From: Albula goreensis
Taxonomy: Eukaryota; Chordata; Actinopteri; Albuliformes; Albulidae
Assembly (NCBI GenBank): GCA_022829145.1
Contig: CM040748.1
Span: 30,828,501 to 30,892,500, forward strand
Length of the DNA: 64,000 nt
Direction of reading: 5' to 3'
Part shown: one piece after another, positions 50,772 through 62,022 of the stretch
Layout of the letters: every line of letters begins with the position of its first letter
Position numbering within the stretch: the stretch's first letter is position 1
Made by a program: the position numbers and the translations under genes
The notes under the pieces: generated by a model
Seen by the model: only the letters and a program-made list of their open reading frames with translations
Databases searched by the model: none
Told to the model about the DNA's origin: nothing

Positions 50772-53700
50772 CTGTGAAAGGAAATTATACACAAGGAATT
50801 CAGGGAAATGAGCAACAGTCAATGAGTTCCCCATAGGGATGTCAAATTTTGTGCAATTCTTTCAATCGTTAGTTGAAACCCCATTATCAATTGATAACGA
50901 TTAACTGATAAGTTTAATATCTCCTATAACCTATAAAAAGAATGTTTGAAAATAGGCCTATCAATAAATTAATGAATTGTAAATGTAAATGAACTGTATG
51001 TGACTATATAAGAGATGTTTTATCAAGACAAATTTGTAAAAACGGGATTCGCATTGTGCATTAAGGAAATAACTAAAATATACAAACACGGATTCGCTGA
51101 GAAATCTGTGCGAAAGAGAACCGCTGACATTGTATTACATTATGGGTAAACTCCCACACCAATGGGAAACAAAATACATTTCTTATTAATGCTGATTAGT
51201 TTTGCGATAAACATATGAACCGATGAATGAATTAAAATGTTGTGAAATGAGTTGTGTAGTCCTGTATCAGAGCGGTTTCATTAAGACAAGCACCAAGAAT
51301 CATTAACAGGATAATTGATTCATATTCTGTAACAGAGCTCCCAGCTCAGGAGAGCAAAGTAGCAGCTGAAAGTGGTACCACCATGTGTTAAATTTATGAG
51401 TTTTCACGTTTGGCTGTTGATATTTTTCACAATAGTTGATAAACAACAAAATGTAAAAGCTAACACTAAGTTATTCCTTGAAACCATGTATTGAAATGTA
51501 ACTGTTAAATTTCTAAAATTAATTATCAATCAGCGTTCTTATAAACGATTAACAGTTAACTGATTACCTGTTAACATCCCTAGATCCCCATCAATTAAAT
51601 CAAGTCAGGCTTCACTACATACACCATAGTAGTTACTGGCAGACAGGTGCATAAGTATTGCTACAAATTACTTCTGTAATGGTCGTTGTAAAAAATAAGC
51701 CAGTAGAATGAAAGGCTACATTTTCTGTCCTTTTTTGTTATGCGGTGGTTTAGTTAGGTGGATTAAGGTACTTTGCTGCTCCTGATTTCAAAGGCATTTT
51801 CCTCTCCCGAGTCTTTGTTCACTAGCTTCCTGATTACAAAGGCTGAACTGAATTCTGTTCTGAGGTAGCGAGTGGGTCAACAACGCAAGTGGATTACAGT
51901 AATCTCCGTTTGAAAATGAGGCACTTAAGTGATGCATGTGTGTGTGGGTGCGCGAGTACAAAGCTTGCCTTTGTTAGTGAGAGCCACAGGGTCGGACAGA
52001 TGCCTTTTGAAGGAGTGATGGTGAGAGCTTCCTGCATTTTTTGCGGATGAGTTGTTTCCGGTGCACTGCTGCCCAACTGCTGTCCTGGGGATAGCGCCTC
52101 CTACTGACTCAGTCCTCTTCAGCTGTGTAAACCTGTACGGCCCCTTTGAGGCAACGCCCCCTGCAGCAGCCTGTGGCCAGGACGCAGAGGTCTGACCATT
52201 GTTTGTGGCTAAAGTGTCTTTATTTGGGACTCTGGGTCCGGATGGTATGGTTGTAGGCCTAATGCCAGCAGAGGGTTGCGGCATAGCTTTGGTGTAGGTG
52301 GCACTGTTGCCAGGCATGGAGTGTGATCGGCTGAAAGTGCATTGGGGCTTTGCCTCCGGTTGCCCAGTCGCTAGTCCTTGATTACCACCCTCTGTGGATT
52401 TGTAACTATTTTGTGCGGTGGGGCCTTTGGCAGCAGCCGAAGGTAGCGAGCCTTTAGGTCCATTTTGCTGCTGGTCTGCAGGTCCAGAACTTGGAGCCTG
52501 GCTCTGTGAGAACTTTTCCACATCCTCACAGACCTGGCACAGCAAGTCATCATCGTCCCCATCATCCCACAGTGAGTCTGAGGCGAAAATCCTATCCAGG
52601 TCGTCTTCGTCGGCAACTGAGGCCTTTGTATCCCTGGGTCTCTCTTTGGCTGTCCCTGCACTCCGTGTTGCCTTTACATGGTTGCTTTCATTGCTCATGG
52701 TTGTGTGAACCGTAGGGACCTCGTTGCCAGTCTGGACCTTCCTTGCAGCCCAGGAGCCACTAAACGTTGAAGAGCCATGCTGCATGACAGGTCTCTGAAC
52801 CCTGTTTTCTTCTTCTCTGCTGAGAGGTTTTGTTTTCTGATTATTTTGGTGAACAGACTCCACTTGGTTAGACTGAAAGAGACTTTTCTGTCTGTTTTGT
52901 ACGCCTCCTCCTTGCCTGAGTTTACCGCTCACTAAACTGTGGGAACTGGTCGGTTCTTCTCCAGAAAGGGTTTCTTTAACTTGGAAATTGGGGTTTGTTT
53001 CCAGTTTGAAAGTGCTTCTGTTTTTAAACTTTGGAATTTTTCCCTGACAAGGACCACCAAAGCCATTACCGCTGCTGCCTTGTGGAAGCCGTCCAGGACT
53101 GCCATTACTAGCACTGGGCCTTTTAACAAAGTCATTCTGCTTTGGACTCTGCCCAATCTGAGTCGAACAATGCTTAGGAGCAGCAAAGAGGTCAGGGTTT
53201 TGAGTCATTTCCAAGATGAGCGAGTCGTTGAGCAGGTCGTCGTCATCCCAGTCATCGTCCACAACGCGCTTCATGTTTGAAAACCCATCCTGGTTTTTGA
53301 CGTGGGCAGAGGGGCCAGCTGAAGTGCAACCGGGACCTAAATTTAACCTGTTTCCAGAAGGGACATCTTCAGTAAATGCTTCCCCAGGGAGGGCTTTCCC
53401 TTCCTGGGAATGGGTGGATGAAGCCTGGCTCAGTCTTCTGTTAATGTGCTGAGTTGGCCCGTCAAAAAGAGCATCTAAATCATCGTCCATCTCCTGGTCT
53501 GCTGGCTTAGGGCCTGCAGTTGTCGGTCCACCAGATGCAGGCAATTGGAAGGCTGTTCCTTTGCTTGTGGTGGGAACCTCACTCAGGGAAGATGGAGGGT
53601 TATTCTCCTGGCCTCCGAAGCCCCTTTGGTTATCAGTATCTTCCTCTGCACTCTCCTTCAGCACTTCTTTGATATGCTCCTTGTCTTGCTGGTGCATGTT

Positions 53701-55970
53701 GTAATCAAACTGCTTTGCCAGCTTCATGAGGTCTTCAACATCAGTCTGCCTGTATGATCGAAGATGTAAAATCAACAAAAGAAGTGTTAAAGAAACAAAA
53801 CCTGATCACATCACATAAGATGCCTAGCTAAATGTTGGCTACAGAAAATAACTGTTATTTTATTTCAAACAAAAACTGAAATTTTAATTGTACACACTTA
53901 CATAACACCAAACATTTTGCTTGTGTGATCAAACTACAGATGCAATACTAACCTTAATGTTTCTGTTACTGATTACATGACCAATGCTACATGCATGGCT
54001 GATGCCAATAAGCTGTCATGCAAACAATAACTAAGGTCTTAGCCATTTAATGTCATGAGACTATACATCATATTTTAAGTGCCATATCAAAACTTGTATC
54101 TCCCATTTTTCAACTTTGAAACATGAATATATTTCTCAAAGCTTCTTGGTCTAGTATGGTTAATTTTCCATATTCCTTTGTCCAATCAAAGTTATTTGCA
54201 CTCTATTTAACACAACTTAACTGAAAGTTTTAAGTTGACTATAATGTAATGATAGTAACAAATTTTACTATGACGTTGTCAGTATTCTGCTGGCATATGT
54301 TTCAAGTACTGAAAGCCTACAGCCTAAATTAAAAATCTCAAAGGTAAAGAATAGCTTTACCCACCGTGCTGATTTCTTCCTGGTTCTCGGTTGTCGTACT
54401 TCTGGTGTGCATGGAATAGCACTATCCCCAATCCACTGGAGCAATGACGACTCAGGGACCGCCGGTCTCGTATCCTGAAAAACAATCCGCCAACTTACAT
54501 CAACTTAATTTTATTGAGTGTTTATTTTTTATTTGCATCTTTATTTATCCAGGATGTTCCTTGAGATAAAGATAATATTTTAGAAAATATTTAAATTATA
54601 TTATATCCTTTAGAAAGAATACTGAAACAATACATTCTATATAATTACAAAATATAGCAAAGTGGCAAACAGCACTTAAAGTCAACTGAAACAATAAACA
54701 CTAAATTACTTACATCACATGACAAAGACTACAGCAGAGTATTAGTGTGCACAACTGCAGTCCTTGGGGGGGTTGCAGTGGGTGCTGGATTTTGTGATTT
54801 CCATCCAGTGCATACATTAGAAATTATGTCCATTTCATATATATTCTTTAGCTAATCAATGGCTTGCATTAAAGACTTAAGTACAGAAAGGAACCCACAC
54901 ATACACAAAAACCTTTGAAGGGACTGTACCCTGGATTAATCAATACAAGTTCCAGTCCAATGAGACTAGTATATCACACTGTATGAATAGTACAGTAATG
55001 ACCTTAAGAGTGTTTGACAAAGAAGAGAATGCAGAATTGAACTAACCTTGGGAGCTATCCGTTTAACAATTTCTGAAATGTCCACCACTCTCATATTTCC
55101 AGAAGTTTTCTTCACTCCTTTCCCTGGTGGAACAATATAAAAGACATTAAATAAGGAACACACCTTCATACTTACTACTGCACTTATTTATTTAAAACTA
55201 GATCAGTGGGTTGTGGAGTAATGTTTCTGTTTACTCAGTGACAAAAACTACAAAACAACAGCAGCACAAAAATGTAAACAAAAGAATAATACTTGCCATT
55301 GCAGACAGGCGGTGAAGTTGGATCCCATATAATATCCTGCTGCAAATCCGAATCGTTGCTTGGAGAATCGGCGTTATTGCAAGCGTTGTGTCTGATCCTT
55401 GTGTGCCTTTTGGGAGTCTTCAGATCTGATGGAAAACAGCACTAACATTAATAGAGGTGCTAATAACTTCGCTAATAGCATTACATCGAGTTTAATGCCT
55501 GTAAAATGCACATAATGACTCGCAGTTTTTATCGCGTATTGCAAGTTCCCACGAACTAGCTACCTGAACTTACATTGTCATCACTATCTACCTGACCAAT
55601 TAAATTAATAATTAATCCAATTGTGTTTGCGACCAAATATGACTTAAGAATAGCTGCAGTACAACTAAATAAGGGACGTTAAATTTCGCAGTTGAGCTAA
55701 CGTTGAGCTACCAAACACCAGACTTTGTTTTGACTTGAAGTTATCGCTAGCTAAATTAGCTAGCTAACTCAGACTTGCTGCAGCTATACTAATGCTCTTA
55801 CCTTTATGACAGTTATAGGACAATTCAAAGGACGGCGATTGTTGTGTTTGTCTCAGACCTCTGCTCAACTTGTTAGATTTCAGTTTGTTTTGAGAAAGTT
55901 TCTGCATTCTTTCAAGGTCTTCCGAAGTAGCCAGACGTGACAAGTTATATTTCTTCCTTCGTTCGTCCAT
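50653..55970 (-). CDS. etaa1: ETAA1, RPA-binding ATR kinase activator (six exons)
   Basis: ETAA1 is recruited to RPA-coated single-stranded DNA at stalled replication forks and activates ATR-ATRIP in parallel with TOPBP1 (established for the human protein). Coding exons on the minus strand are 55970-55802, 55425-55297, 55123-55047, 54474-54365, 53749-51960 and 50771-50653. Phases agree throughout and total 2394 nt, 797 residues (human about 926). Seen in order: TPKR (60-63); DIIWDPTSP (87-95), matching the ATR-activation core with its key Trp; ISEIVKRIAPK (about 115-125); WIGDSAIPCTPEV (139-151); LMKLAKQF (169-176), start of a coiled-coil-like stretch; DDDLDALFDG (249-258); acidic DDDWDDDDLL (326-335); DDLDRIFASDSLWDDGDDDDLL (542-563 region); and a basic helix CSEAEIERKKREAMARRR (769-786), matching RPA32-binding motifs. 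Most of the rest is low-complexity and probably disordered. The start is the first ATG in a GCCATGG context, and an in-frame TAG lies upstream with no ATG between. Identity is secure; exact splice sites are deduced by eye. Confidence 0.93.
50834..51582. mobile_element. Non-autonomous hAT-type element in etaa1 intron 5
   Basis: Terminal inverted repeats TAGGGATGT (50834) and ACATCCCTA (ends 51582) bound a 749-bp AT-rich segment. They are flanked by 8-bp target duplications gttcccca (50826-50833) and gatcccca (51583-51590), which differ at one base. An 8-bp duplication is diagnostic of the hAT superfamily. Inside each end are further related GATTAAC-type stretches. No transposase frame is present, so this is a deletion derivative or MITE. 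It fills over half of intron 5. Confidence 0.8.
51960..53749 (-). CDS. etaa1: etaa1 coding exon 5 (large exon)
   Basis: The 1790-nt exon encodes residues 162-758 and the first base of 759. The acceptor is CATACAG|GCAGACTG. It begins with QTDVEDLMKLAKQFDYN and carries the acidic W-D-D modules (326-335; about 552-563), long Ser/Gln/Asn/Pro-rich linkers, FTQLKRTESVG (702-712) and FKRHLSD (742-748). I place the donor at CTTT|GTACTC, a weak site, because only it gives phase 1 and joins the last exon in frame. If unspliced, translation would read nine further residues (CTRAPTHTCIT-like tail) to a TAA. Confidence 0.88.
54365..54474 (-). CDS. etaa1: etaa1 coding exon 4
   Basis: Encodes residues 126-161 and two bases of Arg162. 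It contains LLQWIGDSAIPCTPEV, the clearest ETAA1 signature in the gene (human WIGETAIPCTP), followed by a basic stretch RTRKKSAR. The acceptor is TTTTTCAG|GATACG and the donor is CACG|GTGGGT. The length of 110 nt carries phase 0 in and phase 2 out, fitting both neighbours. Confidence 0.88.
54744..54915. mobile_element. Decayed hAT-MITE-like remnant in etaa1 intron 3
   Basis: The segment opens with gtgcacaactgcagtcctt and a G-run, resembling the 'tcctggagggc..cagtg.ctgg' ends of a common fish hAT MITE also found at 2723 and 32166. The right end is not clear, so limits are approximate. Confidence 0.35.
55047..55123 (-). CDS. etaa1: etaa1 coding exon 3
   Basis: Encodes the end of Gly100 and residues 101-125 (KGVKKTSG ... 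DISEIVKRIAPK). The block resembles ISHIVNRIAP of human ETAA1. The acceptor is CCACCAG|GG, the donor is AAG|GTTAGT, and the exon ends on a codon boundary. Confidence 0.87.
55297..55425 (-). CDS. etaa1: etaa1 coding exon 2 (ATR-activation core)
   Basis: Encodes residues 57-99 plus one base, starting DLKTPKRH and ending DIIWDPTSPPVCN. The acceptor is CCATCAG|ATCTG. The donor reads AATG|GCAAGT, a GC donor. The GT four bases further on would break the frame into exon 3, while the GC site joins to give NGKGVKK, parallel to LGKGRKK in the human protein as I recall it. Trp90 corresponds to the tryptophan needed for ATR activation; the preceding residue is Ile rather than Phe. Confidence 0.85.
55802..55970 (-). 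CDS. etaa1: etaa1 coding exon 1
   Basis: Encodes residues 1-56, beginning MDERRKKYNLSRL, and the first base of codon 57. The ATG sits in GCCATGG. An in-frame TAG about 30 bases upstream excludes a longer N-terminus unless a 5' exon is spliced in. The donor reads AAAG|GTAAGA, a strong canonical site. The encoded segment is short, polar and basic, and I see no domain in it. Confidence 0.88.
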
Positions 55971-56139
55971 GGCTACTTGTTGTTTTGACACAATTTTACG
56001 TAACTAATGCTGTTTCATATAGCCAGTTATGTTTTCATCATGCAATAAGAATGATTAACAAAACTGCCATCCAAAAGCATCTACATGTTTGCTAGATATG
56101 TGTATTGAAACAGCGTTTGATAGTATAGCATTTTCACAA

Positions 56140-56235
56140 CCACCGCCATGTTGGTCCCATGTTACATTTCGTTTTCCTATTTGCCGCAGCTAACCGGATG
56201 TGTGTGTCTGATTGGTCCCCTCTAAACCACGTGTG
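56140..56235 (-). promoter_or_regulatory. etaa1 core promoter candidate
   Basis: Within 270 bases of the ATG lie four TATA-less housekeeping-type motifs. AACATGGCGG on the minus strand (56143-56152) is YY1-like. ACCGGATGTG (56193-56202) is ETS-like. CCAATCAG on the minus strand (56208-56215) is a perfect NF-Y CCAAT box. CACGTG (56228-56233) is a palindromic E-box. No TATA box is seen. This fits a replication-stress gene expressed in dividing cells. The start site itself cannot be placed. Confidence 0.55.
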
Positions 56236-57819
56236 AGTTTGTGTCTCAACTACAGGCAGAATTCAATACAACTTGGGACCAAGTTGAAGTGAGGGGACAT
56301 TAAAATGACAATATTAAAACATTCTTCAGGAGTACGATATGAACCGACTTGTTTAACATTTTTGCAGTCATTTTATGCTTCGTAGGACAACGGTGACTTG
56401 GTGTTGTAAAATAATTATGTCGAAGTTTAGAAGTCAAATGTAAAAGTAACGTTTTGGACGACTAGGTTAACTTGCTTGAAACGCGAAGGCTATCTCATTC
56501 CACTATTAGCCATTTAATTGGCTTTACCAGAAATGGTACATTAATTTTAAGATTACAGAGGTCTATTTCACAAACACAATGGATAACTGTAGATAATTTG
56601 GAATATGCAAATTGTAGTGGTAATGCACTAAATTAAGTGAAATAAATGAAAATCGCACCAAAGTACAACCCGAATATTACCAGTTACGTTATATCTTTCT
56701 TTTAAAGCATGCTGCACATATACAAAGCCTAATAACAATTGAAATAATAGTTGTTTACCACCCAGATGCCACCAGATCTCTGTAAGAGAAAGGACTTTGT
56801 TGGTCAACCAAATGGAGCATATTCAGGGAAACAAAAAAAAATAGAGGACAAGGGTACAATTTTAGCAGAGTAAAGCACCTCAGACAGAAAATTGTGATTT
56901 TAATTGAGTAGCAGGCCCTCAAGCAAAGAGTCCAAGAGAAAGTATAAGATATTTCTTTAGTGCTGGCTGACAATGGCATTTTAAAGTAGCCTTACAGAAT
57001 TGTAGAAACACTGTCCAGTGGTTTCTGGAAAATGAAGTGGGCAATAGTGGGTCTTTAGTGAGGTGTAGTATAAGCCTGTTAAGACAGTAGGAATATTACT
57101 AAAGGTTTGGGAGTTACAAGAAAAGAATACTCAGTAAACTCTTTAGCAATAAATATCATTTTCATCTGGTTTAAGTGTTATACTACAGACCATAGAGGAT
57201 TGCCATTGACACAGAAGTAAAAGGAATAGCTAAACTATTAGTTGTTCTCTGGCATAGAAAAGAAATGTAAGGTTAAACTTTTAAATGTATCTTGCAGTAT
57301 TGTTGCTAAAGAAATGGAAGTATTTACCTTTAAAGTTGGTTCCTTTGGTTGTCTTCAGTCCAAGTTTAAAAAAGTTCAAAGTTGTAAGTTGCCTTCAGAG
57401 TCTTGTTGCTCTAATATACCTTTTCCACCTCTCCAACTCCCAGCTACATCAGAGTAATTGTTTCAGAGCATCCAATCATCTGTAACTTTAACTCGTTCAC
57501 AACAAAATCCAAACTTCTCCAGGCAATCAACTCTAAATGATTCACATTTGATTGTGAGTGAAATAATGAGGTTGAAAGAACAAAATGGCACTTATCAGAG
57601 GAGGGTGTGAATTGACTCAGAGAGACAGCAGTGTTACTTTAGGTACTGAAAGGGCCAAAGATGTTGAGACAATGTACATGTTCATAAGTTTGCAGAAAGT
57701 ACAATACTGTGTGTGTGTGTGCTTAATTAAATCTTACAGGAAGCATCAGCAGCAAGGAAATCAATAAAGGAGTTCAAATGTGACAGCCTGGAGGACTGGA
57801 AAAGACATGAGAAGGGATT

Positions 57820-57940
57820 GGGTCTGGTGGGTCAGTGGTTAGCCAATGGACAGCAGGAAATTTATGTTACCAGCGCCAGGATTGGGTAAGGATGTTAAGG
57901 TGTAGGTGTAGATGTAGACTCAAATGTAAGTGAAATTCCA
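57820..57940 (+). repeat. Possible degraded SINE
   Basis: Contains 'ggtgggtcagtggttagcc', like the A-box region of fish tRNA SINEs, then 'gccaggattggg'. There is no clear B box or tail, so this is weak. Confidence 0.2.
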
Positions 57941-58831
57941 GAAAGTAAATCTGCACAAAATTTTCTTCCTGGTTTTCTTAAAAGGATACCCCAGAAAATG
58001 GAAATGTATAGTAGTGATGTAGTAGATAGTTGAAAAAGTAATTCCTACTTCATTTGTTCAATAACTTCAGGAAGATGATAGCTTTGTCACATAAGATATG
58101 CAAGAACATATCTGTGAGAAACTGGTTTAGACGAAACTAAACAAAATCGAATCTGCCAGCCAAACTACTCATACTTTCACTAAAATGTCTATTTTTGGAC
58201 TTGGATCATTGTGCAACACAGTTGACAGTCCAATCGGTGTGATACATCAGACTTCAAACTTCAAAATGAGTCAAGTGAGCATTTAGCACTCGGATAATGT
58301 GTTTGACTCCTCACTAAAGCTCTCTTAGTATCACAGTAAATTATTTATACAAGGCTTTGGCACTTGCTCATTCCTCATTGCCTGGAGTCAGTTACTATTG
58401 CCAGGAGCAAGCCCAGTAGTTAGGGGTAGGCTTACCGCTAGCCCCACCAACCCCCGATTCTCATCCACTCTCTGTCCCGTTACCCGTATGGCCTTTGCTT
58501 CATTTTTATTTTCAGAATTATATTTCACTGCTCCAGTCACAGGGTTTTAATATGATCCACATTTTTTCTCAGTTGTTTACAGTTTTCCTCTCCCCACAAA
58601 TGTTGTCATTCCAATTACAGTTAGAAAGCATTTGAGTCATCACGCTGATTGACACAAACCAGCCGATGTTAGCTCTTTGGGAATAAGCAGGGTTTCACTG
58701 TTAAAAGGGGTGGGAAGAGGATATGATTTCATTTGAATTGATGTGTGGCACATGCATTCAAAGGAGCTTTGTCATGTTTGAATAACAATAGCCACATTGA
58801 CCTATTGTCCTGTGTGTTAAGTAATAGTCAA

Positions 58832-58882
58832 CTGTAAATCGCTTTGGATTAAAGCTTCCGCTAAATGACTGTAACGTAATAT
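58832..58882 (+). repeat. SINE/LINE 3' tail remnant
   Basis: The stretch tgtaaatcgctttggattaa followed by 'agcttccgctaaatgactgtaa' is a second copy of the same tail as at 25797. Upstream sequence is not recognisably SINE. Confidence 0.55.
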
Positions 58883-61800
58883 TTTTATGGTTTCTTGAAA
58901 TGTGTTCTGCATGACGGTGTTGAACTACAGGTATGCAATCTTCTTCTCCCAATTAACATTGTAATGTACATCCTGGTTTTTGCTGACATGTTCCATCAGG
59001 TTTCATCTAAAGCAGGTTTATTCAATCATCCCAATAATTAATAACCTGACATAATGTGCAGTAATTATTCACCTGCTATGAATATTGTAATCTTTGGTTG
59101 AGATGTAATATTGTGGCAGCTTGTGGCTTAAGTCATTGTTATTGACAGCTCCTTGGCAGTGTGGCCTTGTAGACCAACCTCTTATATAGTCTGATGTAAT
59201 TGTAGGCTGCGGCTAATGCTAGCGTAACACTGTATTGTTAACATTAGTTCAGGTATCAGTAGTCGTAGTGGCAGCAAGAGTAGTATCGAATTACATTAGA
59301 CTTGATCTCAGCGAAATTTCAGTATGCTCTGAAAAAAAAGATGTTGATTTGGACATCATGAGATGAAATGTGTAAACCATTTGGGGAAATGAGATTTTGG
59401 TTTGCCTTTGCCAAGAAATGTCAGAGACCATTGTTTCTCTTTGGAAGGCAGAGTGAGTGAGCTTCTTCCAGTCATGTTAGGCAGTGCTTTGTTAGATTTA
59501 TTCTCTCGACATGATTGGTACTCTTTCCACCTATGATACTGTGTCTGTATTGCTCAAGGCTAAAGTAAAACCAGGTGCAGCTGCTTTGTTGAAAAGTGGG
59601 ATCACATGATTGCATTCAATCACTTGAGCATACTGTAAACCAAATAAACTTCTCACAACTAACCCATTTGGCCTATCATAAAGTATGGTCTGACACATTA
59701 ATCTGAACTGCGAAAACTTTCTTTGAGGGACTTGCCTCCTATTGATCCCATCCGGCCTGTAAGAGATTCAAATGTTCTCATTTCAACGGAAACAAAGTTT
59801 AGTAGAAACTATAGATCTTACAACACTTTGGGCAACAGTGGGCCATATTAATTAAAGAATTGCATTTACTCTGGACAGTTTAAAAGGCAAATTCTCACTA
59901 AAAGTTCCTGAGATTTACAAGCCAGATGTCATTGTACAAATTTACTGCCACAAAGAAGTCCAATAAATAAAATTAATTTAACACGATTGTTCAATCTGTT
60001 CAGTTCAGTATAAAAATAATAAAAGTTCAATCATAAATAATCATAATCATAAAATCATCAACAAAATGATGAACTGGATGAAAAACATGGCTATAATAAA
60101 CATGTAGTACTCTTCTAAGAAGTTATTTTGCCATATTGCTAATATGTGTATATTATTTATGAATAATAATGTTTTATTTCATAAAATATTTTCATGATTC
60201 ATGATATTTTCAAATTTCATGATTCTTATTTTTACAATTGATAACTGGGGAAATATATTTATAACTGGTAATGGTATCATACCACTTGAGAACATTGTAT
60301 TAATGTTTTAACGCTTTGAATAAAAAATCAATAGTAATTCAAATACCCTTCAAAAGAACAGGATCTCCCAATGAGACAAACTTGAGATATTACAGATGAG
60401 ATTAATCCTTTCTGGATAGACCCTCCCTTTTCTTACCTCAAAATGTAAAAAATCTGTCAAGAAAATGGAAAACATGGCACAGAAAGAAATGATTCCATAC
60501 GGGCCTTGTTCATGTGGAGCGCTGCGATTCTGTGGTGAACAAAACCTTTTGACTGCAAGCGGAGGCAGGTGCATGATTTTATGCTTGAAACCTAAGCTGG
60601 CCCGTTAAGAAGAAACACAGACTACTTTTAGGCCAAAATAGTTTTGTTTGGGTTTGCACATATTTTAAAATCTGTTCTGTTTCAAAAGGGCCTATATTAT
60701 TCTGGCTTCATAACATAAATGTACTTAGCATGCTTAGATAAGTTTGCAATACAGAAGTAGATTGCCATTCAAAAAAGAGGAGTTTGTGTGATCAGTTTTA
60801 AATGTGCTACTGTAAGATTTGCGGGCTTATGTGGATGTCATTTAAAAATATATGACACCCAGTATGATGAAGTGTTTTGGGCTGTAGAAAAATCGGGGTT
60901 GGTTTTCAGTCTAGTCTAATAGACTGCGGTCACATATTTTCTTCAACAGTATTTTATCGCTGTTTTTCTTCTCACCACCTGCAAGGGATGGCAGCAGTTC
61001 CACACTTTTGCACTTGAATCATCCCACTTGAAACCTCAGTAGTTTAATGCCATTTTTTATTTGTTTCTGCATTCTTTAACAAGGCCTTTTCGTAGACTAT
61101 TTAAGATCGGTATCAAGGATGACACGCACTATATATCACCCATAAAAAATGTCTTTTGATTTTATATGGTGAAATTCTACTCCTGGCCCTCATTCCCTGG
61201 CGGAAACTAACTTTTTTTAACATATCGCGGGAGGAGGCTTTCAGGCCAGTCTATCTCTGTCATTTATGCTAACATAGAGGAGAATTTCGAATGGCTGCTG
61301 GATTAGTTTCAGTAACACAAAACTTATCTCTCCCTCAGCGGCAGCCAGTAGCCATAAAACAAAGCCGTGTGTTGCTTCACACTGCGTTTAATTAGCGGGC
61401 TGTTGGAAAATAATTTACGCTTTTGTTTTTAATGTCTGTTGATCGTCATGCATGGCCTGGTGCTAAGTCACTTTGTGGTGAATGTAACAAATAAGACAGT
61501 AATATATGTGCCATAAAATTCATTTCCCAACAAGCCACATTTTCCATTATGTCTGTCGTATGTATTAGACTTGATATTGTTTATTACACCATGCGGAGAC
61601 AATATATAAGTTTCAGGGTGCCCATTACAATTTTCTAACAATATAAGCTACAATTCTGATGATGTATTTCTGTTATCATAAATGCTTTATGAATAATACC
61701 TATGTTTTACGAAATATTTGTGACGAGTGACCGGTTGCAGTCTGTGTAGTACATTCTCCTCCATATTCTCATGTTATTGTAGATATTTATCACTCTGTTC

Positions 61801-62022
61801 AGTACATTCTGATGCAAGAATGGCAAAATTTAATTGGCATAAATCAATTCCATGAGGCCTAAAATCATAGTCAGTATTTTCAGTTTTTAGTGGTTAGTTG
61901 AAGTTTCAGAGTATGTAAAAACAAATAAACACATACAGAACTGAATACCAGCTATGATGGCCCTGGTTTCCACTGCTGTTTTGTATTTTTTAATCTGCCT
62001 TGGAGGTCTTTGCCTGAAGAAA

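Larger units (their letters stand above)
56236..62022. other. Gene-free DNA upstream of etaa1
   Basis: No exon on either strand that I recognise. Contains two SINE remnants, a short GT run (57709-57720) and an AT-rich part (59.9-60.3 kb). In human, MEIS1 is the neighbour in this direction, but no MEIS1 homeodomain exon is present here. Confidence 0.6.

Noticed and set aside
50585-50834. Two alternative minus-strand frames over the last etaa1 exon (starting FCIQPSGWK and FLYPTKRLE)
   Set aside because: Both run through the acceptor and lack conserved motifs. Only the third frame gives the RPA-binding helix and fits the phase of exon 5.
52418-53280. Plus-strand frames antisense to etaa1 exon 5
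   Set aside because: Shadows of the real minus-strand exon; no independent support.
55989-55991. A GTG-initiated extension of etaa1 upstream of the ATG
   Set aside because: Eukaryotic start at GTG is unlikely when a GCCATGG start follows seven codons later; an in-frame TAG lies just upstream.
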